The notes under the pieces are model-generated. The model searched no databases. It had not been told where the DNA came from and was given only the letters and a program-made list of their open reading frames with translations. A stretch of 48,074 nt of DNA from Bacteroidales bacterium (GTDB taxonomy: Bacteria > Bacteroidota > Bacteroidia > Bacteroidales > VadinHA17). Below, piece after piece: positions 19,150-28,652 of this stretch (its first letter is position 1; the number at the start of each line of letters is the position of its first letter). The stretch covers positions 1 to 48,074 of the forward strand of contig JALHSP010000139.1 of NCBI GenBank assembly GCA_022865305.1, given 5' to 3'. A program made the position numbers and the translations under genes.

Positions 19150-22100
19150 CTATTTGACCTTAAAACTATATAAGGAAGAATTGGTGGTTATAAAAAGAGT
19201 ATTACCATCTTTACCTCCGAATGTTATTGAAATGGGACGCTCTTCAACGTTTATCCTGTTGATCTCTTTGCCGTTTTTATCGTATACGAAAATCTGGCCA
19301 TCGGCAACATAGAGGTTACCATCCTTATCTAGAGCAGTGCTGTATTCACCCCTTGGATGGATTTCTTTCAGATTTGAAAGCTTGCCGTTGGCTGCCACAT
19401 CCATCTGTACCAACCTTTTCTGAATTTCATCTGAAGCAAAAAATGGTTGTCCCGGGACAGCTGCTGAGAGGGCTGCACAACGTCCGATATCATAAGTTTC
19501 CGGAATAATTGTAATCCCATCGGGAGCAAGAAAAGCTGAATCCGGATAATATACAGCAGCTCTGTCAAATGTATAATGCCACCTGCTGGAAGGGTAAAAT
19601 GCTTTTCTAATATTTTTTATTCCACTGGTGGCGACCCTGGGCATCGGTTTGAATGTTTCATCAGGATTACCCGGATCAAGGGAAACGGCGTATGCAGCCC
19701 ATCCGCTGTTTCCAAAGCTACTGTACCCAGGATTATCGTCGGGAAGTCTTTTTACTGTTTCCTGTTTACCTCCAACCATATACCCGGGCTGGGGATCATA
19801 CCTGAATACAATCAGAAGGTTGTCTTTTGTGTCAGTTGCAAGCACAAATGGTTGCAGCGGGTAATCAGCAATCATTGTGGCACTATTGGTCTCGGCTGAC
19901 CATTTGTAAATCCTTTTCTTCAGAGTCTCGCAAAAATAGATATTGCCCTTGCTATCGCTTGTTATGCCAGTGATAAAATCAAATCCTGATACCAGCCTCT
20001 CCACCTTCCCAGGTTGATTGCTGATAGTCAGATAACCAGGTTCTTTACCGCTGACAGTTAGTTTGGCATATTCCCACGGATAAACAGGTAGATTCTTGTT
20101 AACATCGTATACGGTAAATTCAGTAACCACCAGTTTCTGTGTGTAATTTTTCACGTTACGGAACTCAATGTTTTCACAATTCCAAATCCTTACCCCAAAG
20201 CGTTTAGGAGTAGTTACCCTGATAACTCTGTAAATCCAGAGGTTGCCAAACCGGATATTTTTGCAGTTGGATAGGTCAACCATCTGGCACTCTTTACCTT
20301 CGCGGCTTTCCTCCTCAAGTTGGAATGCGTATATCTTCCAGTTTGAAACATTTTCAAACCGTGCCTCATTTCGCACGTGATGCTCAAGCGACATCGCATA
20401 TATCCTGCTGGGGGTTGATGTGTTGCTGACATATAATCCGGTTGTTGCATAAGTGTTGGCTGTCCAGATGTCCTTCAGTGTTCCGCCTCCATTATTTGTA
20501 ACCCACAGGCTCCAGTACTGGTTGTCCCAGGCCAGGTCTTTGCCCTGTTCGGCGACAGGGTTGGTGGGTGAGCTTACAGTTCTTTGTCCCATGCCGAATG
20601 AGAAACCTCCGGTTTGTTGCCTGCCGGCTCCAGGCGCCTGTGAACCAGGTTGTTGTGATATCCTCTCTTGCTGAGCCTGCGTTTGAGGAGTTACTGGTTG
20701 ATCTGTTTGCTGCCTGGGAACAGGTCTGCGCATCGTTCCATGACCACCAACAAACTTAACGTCATTCATCAGTGATTTTTGTCCGGCCATCCATTTGCAG
20801 GCTACTGCACGGTAATTATATCCACCTGTACACAATCCTATACCGTTAAGGATATCGTCACCTCCCTCAGATGATTCAAGAAGGGATTTTGGCCCACCGA
20901 AGCCGCTGAAAGCAGGTTCGCTCTCTTTCAGGATAAACTGGGTCGCCATTGGGTGAAGCCCGATGAGCTTTGTCCCAGGCTTCATTTTCAGTGTAGCGGT
21001 AAAACGATACCAACCCTGTGGAACATAGATATTTGAATAATTTGCCACTGCATCCTGGAAGATCTTTGTATCATCTGTTTCACCATCTCCTTTCGCTCCA
21101 AGATCCTTTATATTTACCCAAGTCTCCATGGGCGGTAAGGCTGGAATGTCCCTTTCAAGTTTCAGAGGAAACTGCTGTAACGGTTCAATTTTACTTATGG
21201 TCCTAAATTCCGAATTTGTGGCCATATCGCCCATTACCAGACCATAAGTGAATTCTTTTACCTTGTAGGTCTTAAGTGATGATTCGATTTTTTTACCACT
21301 TTGACGGAATTTTACAATTACAGGCACATTTCTGCAGTCTATATTAAGCAGGTTAACCTGTGATAGGGCATTTTCTTCCCGGCTTATTATAACCCCTGCT
21401 TCAGTAACATTGTCAAAAAGGCAGTTCTCCATGTAAAGGCGGTCTATATCATTTTCCCGTATCTCAACTGCGACAGGAACATTCTTAACATGCATGTGGA
21501 CAATGGCAAATCCTGTGCTATGGCATTGGATAGCTGCCTTACGCTGTCCTTCAAAATAAGTGTCAATCGTCATCATCGGCCAACTAGGCGATGGTTGTCC
21601 GCATATAATACCATAATCGCCTCCATAGAATTTAACATTTTCCATTTCGTTCCCAACCTCTGATATCCCTGCTTTGCCCTTACCTACATTAATCACCATA
21701 TGACTTACAAATCCATGCTGTGCATAGTGGGTTCTCATGGCCACTGCAAAAGGATTCCCGTCTTCTATCCTGAGGTCGATGTTTGAGATGGCGCTGTAAA
21801 AAGTACCTGCTCCAGCGTCTCCCGGTTGTCTACCTTCAGTAACCATACCTCCTGTAAAAAAGATCATATATTTTTCCGGATATCTGCTTTCCGTATCCTG
21901 AACCTGATATCCCGGGGAATTTTTTGCTAAAATGATCTCCGGACGGATTTTTCCATAGCCAATTAGTCGTATTGATCCTGGTATGTATATCGTTTTGCTA
22001 ATCAAATATTTACCTTCAGGAATAAACAGAATTCCGAAGTTCTTTTCAGTTTTCACCTTGTTGATGGCTGTTTGAAGTGCGTCGGACACATCCATTTTAC

Positions 22101-22269
22101 CATCAGCTTTGATATTAAAGTTCTCCGGGGTGAAATAAAATGCCTCGGTATCATTCGGCTTCTGTGTATACACAGATTCACTTTTCACTTTGCCAGTCTG
22201 GGCCGCAAGTATCCCGACACTGAAAAGCAAGAGCCAGGTTAACAGGATTTTAATAAGTTTCATGAGCAA
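19150..22269 (-). CDS. Exported double beta-helix (pectate-lyase-3 / GH55-like) protein with C-terminal SMP-30/NHL-like propeller
   Basis: A 1039-residue protein with a signal peptide (about 1-23). Two Pectate_lyase_3-type openings are visible: FNIKADGKMDVSDALQTAI near residue 51 and IKDLGAKGDGETDDTKIFQDA near 388. Each is followed by IPEGKYLIS- or VPQGWYRFT-like strands. Two such halves in one chain recall GH55 exo-beta-1,3-glucanases. Residues about 513-580 are a Pro/Gln/Gly-rich low-complexity insert. The last 300 residues (FDFITGITSDSKGNIYFCE, LDKDGNLYVADG) resemble SMP-30/NHL beta-propellers. A lyase or GH55-like role is likely, but no catalytic residue can be named with confidence. It ends with TAG, 86 bp before the DUF362 fusion gene. 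Confidence 0.75.
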   Translation of the reverse strand: MLMKLIKILLTWLLLFSVGILAAQTGKVKSESVYTQKPNDTEAFYFTPENFNIKADGKMDVSDALQTAINKVKTEKNFGILFIPEGKYLISKTIYIPGSIRLIGYGKIRPEIILAKNSPGYQVQDTESRYPEKYMIFFTGGMVTEGRQPGDAGAGTFYSAISNIDLRIEDGNPFAVAMRTHYAQHGFVSHMVINVGKGKAGISEVGNEMENVKFYGGDYGIICGQPSPSWPMMTIDTYFEGQRKAAIQCHSTGFAIVHMHVKNVPVAVEIRENDIDRLYMENCLFDNVTEAGVIISREENALSQVNLLNIDCRNVPVIVKFRQSGKKIESSLKTYKVKEFTYGLVMGDMATNSEFRTISKIEPLQQFPLKLERDIPALPPMETWVNIKDLGAKGDGETDDTKIFQDAVANYSNIYVPQGWYRFTATLKMKPGTKLIGLHPMATQFILKESEPAFSGFGGPKSLLESSEGGDDILNGIGLCTGGYNYRAVACKWMAGQKSLMNDVKFVGGHGTMRRPVPRQQTDQPVTPQTQAQQERISQQPGSQAPGAGRQQTGGFSFGMGQRTVSSPTNPVAEQGKDLAWDNQYWSLWVTNNGGGTLKDIWTANTYATTGLYVSNTSTPSRIYAMSLEHHVRNEARFENVSNWKIYAFQLEEESREGKECQMVDLSNCKNIRFGNLWIYRVIRVTTPKRFGVRIWNCENIEFRNVKNYTQKLVVTEFTVYDVNKNLPVYPWEYAKLTVSGKEPGYLTISNQPGKVERLVSGFDFITGITSDSKGNIYFCETLKKRIYKWSAETNSATMIADYPLQPFVLATDTKDNLLIVFRYDPQPGYMVGGKQETVKRLPDDNPGYSSFGNSGWAAYAVSLDPGNPDETFKPMPRVATSGIKNIRKAFYPSSRWHYTFDRAAVYYPDSAFLAPDGITIIPETYDIGRCAALSAAVPGQPFFASDEIQKRLVQMDVAANGKLSNLKEIHPRGEYSTALDKDGNLYVADGQIFVYDKNGKEINRINVEERPISITFGGKDGNTLFITTNSSLYSFKVK

Positions 22270-22308
22270 GTATTATTAAATGTAAAAAATACAATATATC
22301 GATTGTTA

Positions 22309-23631
22309 TCACTTTTTTACATAGAAAGGCACATTGGCAGTACCCGCTTTGTCCTTTCCGTCATAAACATAGGCAAAAAGCCTGTATTCGCCTTCTTCTT
22401 TGGGTGAGACAAAAACCAGTTCGCCATCGATATCAGACACTGTTTCAAAGGTTACGCCATCTGGTTCTATTTCCCTGGCTCCTCCCTGACTGCGCTCTAT
22501 TACTTCTTTCAGCATAACCCATTTTATAGTCAGAGGATCATTGTTCGGGTCAGAGGCAAATACTTTTACAGTGCACTTAATTCCTGGTTTCAGATAAATG
22601 TTGTCAACAGCATTCTTAACTTCTATTTTCAATGAATCGACTTTTGGTGCCCTGTTTTCCGGGTATTTTCCTGACCAGTATCTTGTAAGCTCATCAACTA
22701 CTGCAGTCGCTTCGCCTGATTTAAGGAACATTCCATACCATGTTGGCGTTCTTTCCTGTTTCTGCCCCCACAGGAATACATAGCCGCCCAGACATAATCC
22801 GGTAGGATCCTCTACGATTCCTTTCTGGATCCTGTCATATATACCCGCAGCTTTTTTAGCGCTCGGTTCTTCAATTTCTCTCCCCCATTCAGTGCGTGGC
22901 ATTTCCCAGTGGCCTACAGGTCCATATTCCGTGATTGCAAATGGTTTGGTTAATTCGGCTGCCTTCACTATTTCAGGCATCCTTGCCAGTGCGCCATACA
23001 CTTGCAGCGAAATGAAATCAAGATCGGGACAACGTTCGAGTGCCACCCTGATATGCTCTTTTGAAGCGCCGGCAAATGTTGTTGTTACGGGATGATTTGG
23101 ATCCTCCTTGTGTATGTAATCAACAATATCTTTTAATGCATCGTACACTTTTGGATTTACAGGGAGTCCCCTGTTTGGGCTCAGATTTAGTTCATTGCCG
23201 ACTACCCAGCAAAGCAGACTTGGATGATTTTTATACATTTCGACTGCTGCAATGTTTCTCCTGTATTGTTTGCCTACTGCTGCAGTGTCGTCATAATTAA
23301 ATCCATGAAGCTCCTGCCCCATGCCTAATCCCATTGCAACCATCAGATTGTATTTATAGGCTGTATCGAGCATAGATGTCCCGTTACCGGAGGACCAGCT
23401 CCGGACAGAATTTCCACCGGATTTATGAAGTAAAGCCAGTCTTCCGCCACCTCCTGCACCCTTCAGCTCAAAAAGCTTACCATTAACATAGAAGTTATAT
23501 TTCCCGTCAACTGCCTTTACTTGAACTTTGGAAGGAGTCTGCATGGGATCTTTCTCTTTGCATGCAGCAAAAAGAAGCACTGCCATTGTGACCAATGCTG
23601 CAATTTTCAAATTGTTTTTCATAGGTGTCAT
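22309..23631 (-). CDS. Clan GH-A glycoside hydrolase lipoprotein (GH2 TIM-barrel-like) with C-terminal Ig-like domain
   Basis: A 440-residue lipoprotein with a good lipobox (LFAAC, Cys24). The catalytic barrel resembles the GH2 C-terminal TIM barrel and other clan GH-A families. FYVNGKLFELKGAGGGG opens the domain, Glu147 in CWVVGNELN is the expected acid/base, and Glu235 in FAITEYGP the expected nucleophile. Residues about 335-440 form an Ig-like or PKD-like domain (APKVDSLKIEV, ASDPNNDPLTIKW). The exact family and substrate cannot be set by eye. GH2-like, GH5-like and the GH158 beta-1,3-glucanase family are candidates. It lies 39 bp upstream of the double beta-helix gene, as in one operon. 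Confidence 0.75.
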   Translation of the reverse strand: MTPMKNNLKIAALVTMAVLLFAACKEKDPMQTPSKVQVKAVDGKYNFYVNGKLFELKGAGGGGRLALLHKSGGNSVRSWSSGNGTSMLDTAYKYNLMVAMGLGMGQELHGFNYDDTAAVGKQYRRNIAAVEMYKNHPSLLCWVVGNELNLSPNRGLPVNPKVYDALKDIVDYIHKEDPNHPVTTTFAGASKEHIRVALERCPDLDFISLQVYGALARMPEIVKAAELTKPFAITEYGPVGHWEMPRTEWGREIEEPSAKKAAGIYDRIQKGIVEDPTGLCLGGYVFLWGQKQERTPTWYGMFLKSGEATAVVDELTRYWSGKYPENRAPKVDSLKIEVKNAVDNIYLKPGIKCTVKVFASDPNNDPLTIKWVMLKEVIERSQGGAREIEPDGVTFETVSDIDGELVFVSPKEEGEYRLFAYVYDGKDKAGTANVPFYVKK

Positions 23632-23708
23632 GTTTAATTTTTACTTAAGTACTTTAATCCTCAGGTCAATTCAGTTGGAATAAATTTACCATTGTTTCTT
23701 TCGAATTA

Positions 23709-26700
23709 TTATAACGAATCAAGGTGGACCTTACTCCATATGTGGCCCGGATTAATTTTAAGTGTTTCGGCAAATTCTGTTTTAGCGTTTGCCTTATCAC
23801 CCAATCCTTCGTACGCAAGTCCTGATAAATAATGATTCAATGCCAATCTGGTTTCACCCGACTGACCACCCTCAAACTGGGTAAAGAATCCACTTTCACC
23901 TCTCCTGCTCTGTATATTATCGAGCATGGCCTGAAACAGTTTCTTTGACTCTTCTATTTTACCCAATTCTTTCAAGGCCATTCCCTGATAGTAAAGGTAT
24001 TCACGGTCAGAGCCGTCGCCTTCAATATTTACATCCAAAGCTTTCTGAAACAGGTCATTAGCTTTTGAGGTCTCGCCTTTCTTCTTATAAATATATCCCA
24101 GCAAATAGTTAAACTGAGCCGTCCTGCCACGGCCAACAAGTCCGACCGGATATGCCTGCGCTGTTTCAATATCCTTCAGAGCCTTATCATATCTTCCTTT
24201 TTGGAGTGATTCAAGACCCCTGAGGGTATAGGCATTCAGATAAGCAGCCTGCATTTCTCTGGCACCTTCTGATTCCTTTATTGTGTTGGTGGTCAGAATG
24301 CTGATAGCCTCATCATATTTACCGTATTCAACCGTGCGTGTAGCCAGGCGCAATAATGCATCAGAACGTTTTTTTGCAGTTGTCATATTTGCTTTAAGAT
24401 ACTCATATTTCTTCTGTGCCGGGACCTTGGTAAGCTCGTATAAGGCATCGACCTCTACCAGAAGCCTGGGATCATCACTTTTGCATGCTATTGCATTATC
24501 CATGCTTGCTAGGGCCTTGGTATAATCTTTCTGAATATCCCTGTAGGCCAGCGCCAGATTCCTGTGAACAATATAAAATGAATTGTCGAGTTTGCTTGAT
24601 TTTTCCCATTGAGCTATAGCCTTTTCCGGCTGATGCTCATACAAAAGATTCCCAAGATAATAGGGAGCGCGGGCATCAGAAGGATTTAATTTCATTGCAT
24701 GCTCCAGGATCTCAATTTCCTCTGCACGGAATGGGTAACAATATGTAGTTGGCATTTTGTTTGCCTTCTGATAATAACTCAGAGCTTTGTTCTCGTCGCC
24801 CAGCTTTGCGTGGAAATAGCCAAGATAATAATAGATCATCGGGAAAGTAGCCCCTTTGTTCTCGAGACGTGAGAGAAAATCAGCTGCTTCACCGTAAAAA
24901 CCGCAGTTGCTGTAATATGTTGCCAGCTCAAGATATGACTGGACATTATCCCGCATCACCCTTGTTAACTCCTGAAGATCTGAAGCTGCCAGCCCGTTGT
25001 TGCCTGTCTGCAAGTTTATCAAGTACGATTCATTCAAAGCCTGATGATCGATCCTGTAATTTTTCAACGTAGTTAAAACCAGTTCCTTTGCAGCGTCGAG
25101 ATCACTCATTTTCCTCAAAGCGATTGCCTTCAGGTCGAGTGCCCTGGGATTATCCGTATTTGTGCTTATCGATCTGTTAAGATGATCGAGTGCAGTAGCG
25201 AAATCACCCCGTATACAATCAATCTCAGCAAGCTGATAATATGATGCCGAATGCCATGCTGAAGTCCAACTGGCCTGGTAGAAATAATCGTATGCCTCGT
25301 CGGTTTTACCCAGGGCTCTGAGCGCCACACCAAGATAATAGAGGCCTTCGCCGTCTTTTGGTCTGGTGTAATTTGATGTGATGCGTGCTACTGCAGTCCT
25401 TAGATATTTTTCTGCCTCGGCCCATTTATAATCTTTTATACTTAAGATCCCCAGCTGGGTGTTAACCCTGTAATCACCAGGATCGCGCTTAAGAGCTTCA
25501 TTATAATAAGGCATCGGATCGACTGAGGCATTGTAAAACTGATTGATCCTGAGACCTGCCAGATAAAGTTCCTCAACAGATTTCATTTCTTCAGGAGGAG
25601 ATAATGCTTTCAAGGGTTCCGGTTTCGGATAGTCTGGCGGGTGATGTTCGGCAGGCTTGTAGGAAAGCAGAATATTACCTTTAGAATCCTTCAGTGATAT
25701 ATCCAGATCGTCTTCTGTCAATCCAGCAGGAGCTGGAAGATCAGCCTTGAAAGGCTCTGACGGACTAATAATGACCGACTTCAGTAGTAATGTTTGTCCT
25801 TTTGTTGATTTCAACAGTACGACTGCATCCGTATGAGGAGAGGTGGTATTGATCCTCAGTTTCACTGTCTTATTATCAACAATTTCGAGATTCAACGCCC
25901 CGTTACGGTTAGCGAATTTCAGACCTTCAAGCTCTCTGACAGGGAACCAGATCATCGTTCCCAGTTTTGTTTCATATGGCTGGAGCCAGCTGTAATCAGG
26001 CTGATTATCAGTATAAAAGCCGGCCATCAACTCAATGTATCTGCCCGAATTGTCAGTAAGCCCGTTATTTGTCCTAAGACCGGAAGCATTGTTCCCGTCA
26101 GCCCAGTACTTCATCCCAGGACTCACGTAATGGTTGCCTACCCATACAGTACCTGCCTGCTTTTTATGATCGTACCCCCCGAAATAATCCTCTTTGGGAT
26201 CCCATGAAAAGAATGATGAGGGTATGCGGGTATTCATCCACCAGCTTAGATCCATACCAGTAAATTCATAACCGTTAAACCTGCTGTCGGCGATCGGCCA
26301 GGTGGTCATATCGCGCTTCCCATGATAGGTTACATACTGGACCGAAGGTGGAAAAATCACCTGGTAGGTTGAATCACAATGAACTGCAGGATTGGCCCAG
26401 AAAAGGAAAGAGTTGGAAATGGCGGTTTTGTTAAGCGGATGAATGGTCATTTCGACAAGGGAGCAATTAGGATAAATCGTGTATCCGACAAGAGCGCTCA
26501 TGCGATGCCTCCTGTCAGTGGTGCTTATCCAGACGGTCTTGCTGCCGTCAGTATTCTCATCAATCTTATAATCCATCGGTTCAATTGTATTGGGTCCGTG
26601 ATGATGCGGATACCCCCAGGCAAGACTTCCTGAGATCCAGTTGCCGACCATTCCTATCAGTGATGGTTTAACTACTTCGTTATGATAAAACCATTTATAA

Positions 26701-27059
26701 TTATTTGTCTTATCCACAGCATAATAGATGCGGCCTCCAAGCTTGGGCATTATACCAAGATCAATAAATTCATTTTCCACATGTATATAAGGATAATCTA
26801 CGTCTGTTTTGATTGTAGTCTGATTATCATCATAGGGATACGGGTATATTCTGCGTTGCACCCCCTGGTGGCTTCGCCCCTCATAAAAACGGGGCATCGG
26901 GTTAGGATCTCCGTTCTTATAAGTAGGTATGGTCATGATCTCTTCCTGAACTTTTACCTGTCCCATCACTATGAATGACGGTAGCAAAATCACAATTATG
27001 AAAACAGATCTAAGCGATAGTTGTTTCTTAAGAAGATTTATTATTAAATTCATAGACAT
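23709..27059 (-). CDS. Exported DUF5107 protein with a long TPR array
   Basis: A 1116-residue protein with an N-terminal hydrophobic export signal (about 16-33). Residues about 60-370 match DUF5107 in style: DVDYPYIHVENEFIDLGIMP, LGGRIYYAVDK, GYPHHHGPNTIEPM, and VWVGNHYVSPGMKYW. After a beta-linker, residues about 505-1110 are tandem tetratricopeptide repeats, for example GLYYLGVALRALGKTDEAYD and LGYIYKKKGETSKANDLFQKAL. DUF5107 has a sugar-mutarotase-like flavour and occurs in polysaccharide loci, but its function is not established. The TPR array may dock partner enzymes. The start could be Met1 or Met3. Confidence 0.8.
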   Translation of the reverse strand: MSMNLIINLLKKQLSLRSVFIIVILLPSFIVMGQVKVQEEIMTIPTYKNGDPNPMPRFYEGRSHQGVQRRIYPYPYDDNQTTIKTDVDYPYIHVENEFIDLGIMPKLGGRIYYAVDKTNNYKWFYHNEVVKPSLIGMVGNWISGSLAWGYPHHHGPNTIEPMDYKIDENTDGSKTVWISTTDRRHRMSALVGYTIYPNCSLVEMTIHPLNKTAISNSFLFWANPAVHCDSTYQVIFPPSVQYVTYHGKRDMTTWPIADSRFNGYEFTGMDLSWWMNTRIPSSFFSWDPKEDYFGGYDHKKQAGTVWVGNHYVSPGMKYWADGNNASGLRTNNGLTDNSGRYIELMAGFYTDNQPDYSWLQPYETKLGTMIWFPVRELEGLKFANRNGALNLEIVDNKTVKLRINTTSPHTDAVVLLKSTKGQTLLLKSVIISPSEPFKADLPAPAGLTEDDLDISLKDSKGNILLSYKPAEHHPPDYPKPEPLKALSPPEEMKSVEELYLAGLRINQFYNASVDPMPYYNEALKRDPGDYRVNTQLGILSIKDYKWAEAEKYLRTAVARITSNYTRPKDGEGLYYLGVALRALGKTDEAYDYFYQASWTSAWHSASYYQLAEIDCIRGDFATALDHLNRSISTNTDNPRALDLKAIALRKMSDLDAAKELVLTTLKNYRIDHQALNESYLINLQTGNNGLAASDLQELTRVMRDNVQSYLELATYYSNCGFYGEAADFLSRLENKGATFPMIYYYLGYFHAKLGDENKALSYYQKANKMPTTYCYPFRAEEIEILEHAMKLNPSDARAPYYLGNLLYEHQPEKAIAQWEKSSKLDNSFYIVHRNLALAYRDIQKDYTKALASMDNAIACKSDDPRLLVEVDALYELTKVPAQKKYEYLKANMTTAKKRSDALLRLATRTVEYGKYDEAISILTTNTIKESEGAREMQAAYLNAYTLRGLESLQKGRYDKALKDIETAQAYPVGLVGRGRTAQFNYLLGYIYKKKGETSKANDLFQKALDVNIEGDGSDREYLYYQGMALKELGKIEESKKLFQAMLDNIQSRRGESGFFTQFEGGQSGETRLALNHYLSGLAYEGLGDKANAKTEFAETLKINPGHIWSKVHLDSL

Positions 27060-27130
27060 TGGAATTAAGTTAATATGTTTAGTTCATTTTTTGTATTTCA
27101 CCAAATATTGGATATTTGTCTGAATCAGAT

Positions 27131-28504
27131 TTATGGTCTTATAATAGTCCCATCTCTTTTCCGCACCGTCCAGTTTCCGGCGCTATTAGTTATCGGATAT
27201 TTTGCTGCTAATTGCTCATTTATATCTATCCCCAGGCCTGGTGCTTCATTGACGAATATATAGCCATTTTTCTTAGTAGCACACCCAGGGAATATCTCAC
27301 GCAGTAGATCTGAAAAAACACCTCCCCCTTCCTGCAGCCCAAAATTCCAGCAAGCCAAGTCCATATGAGCCTGAGCTGAATGTCCAACTGGTGAAACATC
27401 ACCGGGACCATGCCATACCGTTCTTACATTAAACCATTCACCTAACCTGGCAACCTTCATAGCCGGAGTTATACCTCCAATCTGCGAAATATGGATGCGG
27501 ATATAATCAAAATAATGATTTGACATCGGTTCTAAGAACTCATTGATATTATTAAAAAGTTCACCCATAGCAAAAGGCACAGTCGTACTTTCGCGCATCT
27601 GTTTCCACCAATGCGTGTTTTCAGGAGATAGTGGATCTTCAATAAAGAAAGGACGATATTCCTCCAGGTGTCTGCACAAATTAATAACATCCAATGGCTG
27701 ACAACGTTCGTGAATATCATGACACAATTCAATTTCCTCCCCGCATTTTTTTCTCACTCCTTCAAACATCTTAGGTACAGCTCTTAAATAAGCCTGGTCA
27801 TCCATAAAACTATCCCTGGGCATGCCAAATCCTGCGTCTTTAAAGTCAGGCTTACTACCAATGGTTCCTACTCCACCATATCCACCTAACTGAATTCTGA
27901 CATGACGCTGGCCAGCTTCCATCTGTTTCAAAACATTATCTGCAGTTTCTTCAGGTGTCTTACCACTCACAGAAGTGTAAGTATCGACAGCAAAACGGCA
28001 TTTACCGCCCAAAAGCTGGTATAAAGGCATATTTGCACGTTTCCCTTTTATATCCCATAATGCCTGGTCCAGGCCACTTATAGCATTATTTAAAACCGGA
28101 CCGTTTCTCCAGTATGAACTAACATAAAAAGATTGCCACATATCTTCAATATTATCGGCATCCCGGCCAATGCAAAAGTCTGGCATATATTTATCAATGG
28201 CAGTAACAACGGCTTCTGCCCGCTGGGTGAAAGTAGCACAACCCAATCCATATAATCCAGGTTCCGTTGTTTCTACTTTTACTACAACGAGATTCGATCC
28301 CCCAGGTTTTGTACCGATGGCTTTTACGCTCTTGATCTTAATAGGTGGTAAACCCGTCGGAGGCTTATTCAAACTTTCCTGCCCTTGTACCGGTGCAGAT
28401 GAGATATTCCTGAAACCTCCGGTTAAAAAAGCTGCCGAACTAAGCCCAAGGATTTTCAGGGCATTACGTCGTCCTGTAACTAATTGATGTCCTGTTGTTT
28501 TCAT
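27131..28504 (-). CDS. Enolase-superfamily sugar-acid dehydratase (ManD/RspA-like) with a Tat-type signal
   Basis: A 457-residue mandelate-racemase/muconate-lactonising-type protein. The N-terminus has a twin-arginine-like leader (GRRNALKILG plus hydrophobic stretch). Metal ligands of the barrel are D263 in CHDIHER, E289 in FFIEDPLSPE and E315 in MGELFN. The catalytic H265 follows the first ligand, and H365 lies in VWHGPGDVSPVGH. The end EAPGLGIDINEQLAAKYP matches ManD/RspA proteins, which dehydrate D-mannonate and/or D-gluconate to 2-keto-3-deoxygluconate. Known members are cytoplasmic, so the leader is odd. With the uxuA-like gene this gives two different mannonate-dehydratase families in one locus. 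Substrate specificity within the superfamily cannot be read reliably. Confidence 0.85.
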   Translation of the reverse strand: MKTTGHQLVTGRRNALKILGLSSAAFLTGGFRNISSAPVQGQESLNKPPTGLPPIKIKSVKAIGTKPGGSNLVVVKVETTEPGLYGLGCATFTQRAEAVVTAIDKYMPDFCIGRDADNIEDMWQSFYVSSYWRNGPVLNNAISGLDQALWDIKGKRANMPLYQLLGGKCRFAVDTYTSVSGKTPEETADNVLKQMEAGQRHVRIQLGGYGGVGTIGSKPDFKDAGFGMPRDSFMDDQAYLRAVPKMFEGVRKKCGEEIELCHDIHERCQPLDVINLCRHLEEYRPFFIEDPLSPENTHWWKQMRESTTVPFAMGELFNNINEFLEPMSNHYFDYIRIHISQIGGITPAMKVARLGEWFNVRTVWHGPGDVSPVGHSAQAHMDLACWNFGLQEGGGVFSDLLREIFPGCATKKNGYIFVNEAPGLGIDINEQLAAKYPITNSAGNWTVRKRDGTIIRP

Positions 28505-28652
28505 ATTTAATACATTTTAATTTTATATATATGCAACTCAATAAACTGCTTTTTGTTTACCAGGTATTGTGCGGTGTCATCCGTTCATGACTTGTATATT
28601 TTTTAATTCATCCGATAAGTTTGTAAAAGAGTATTCTGAATAAGTCACAATT

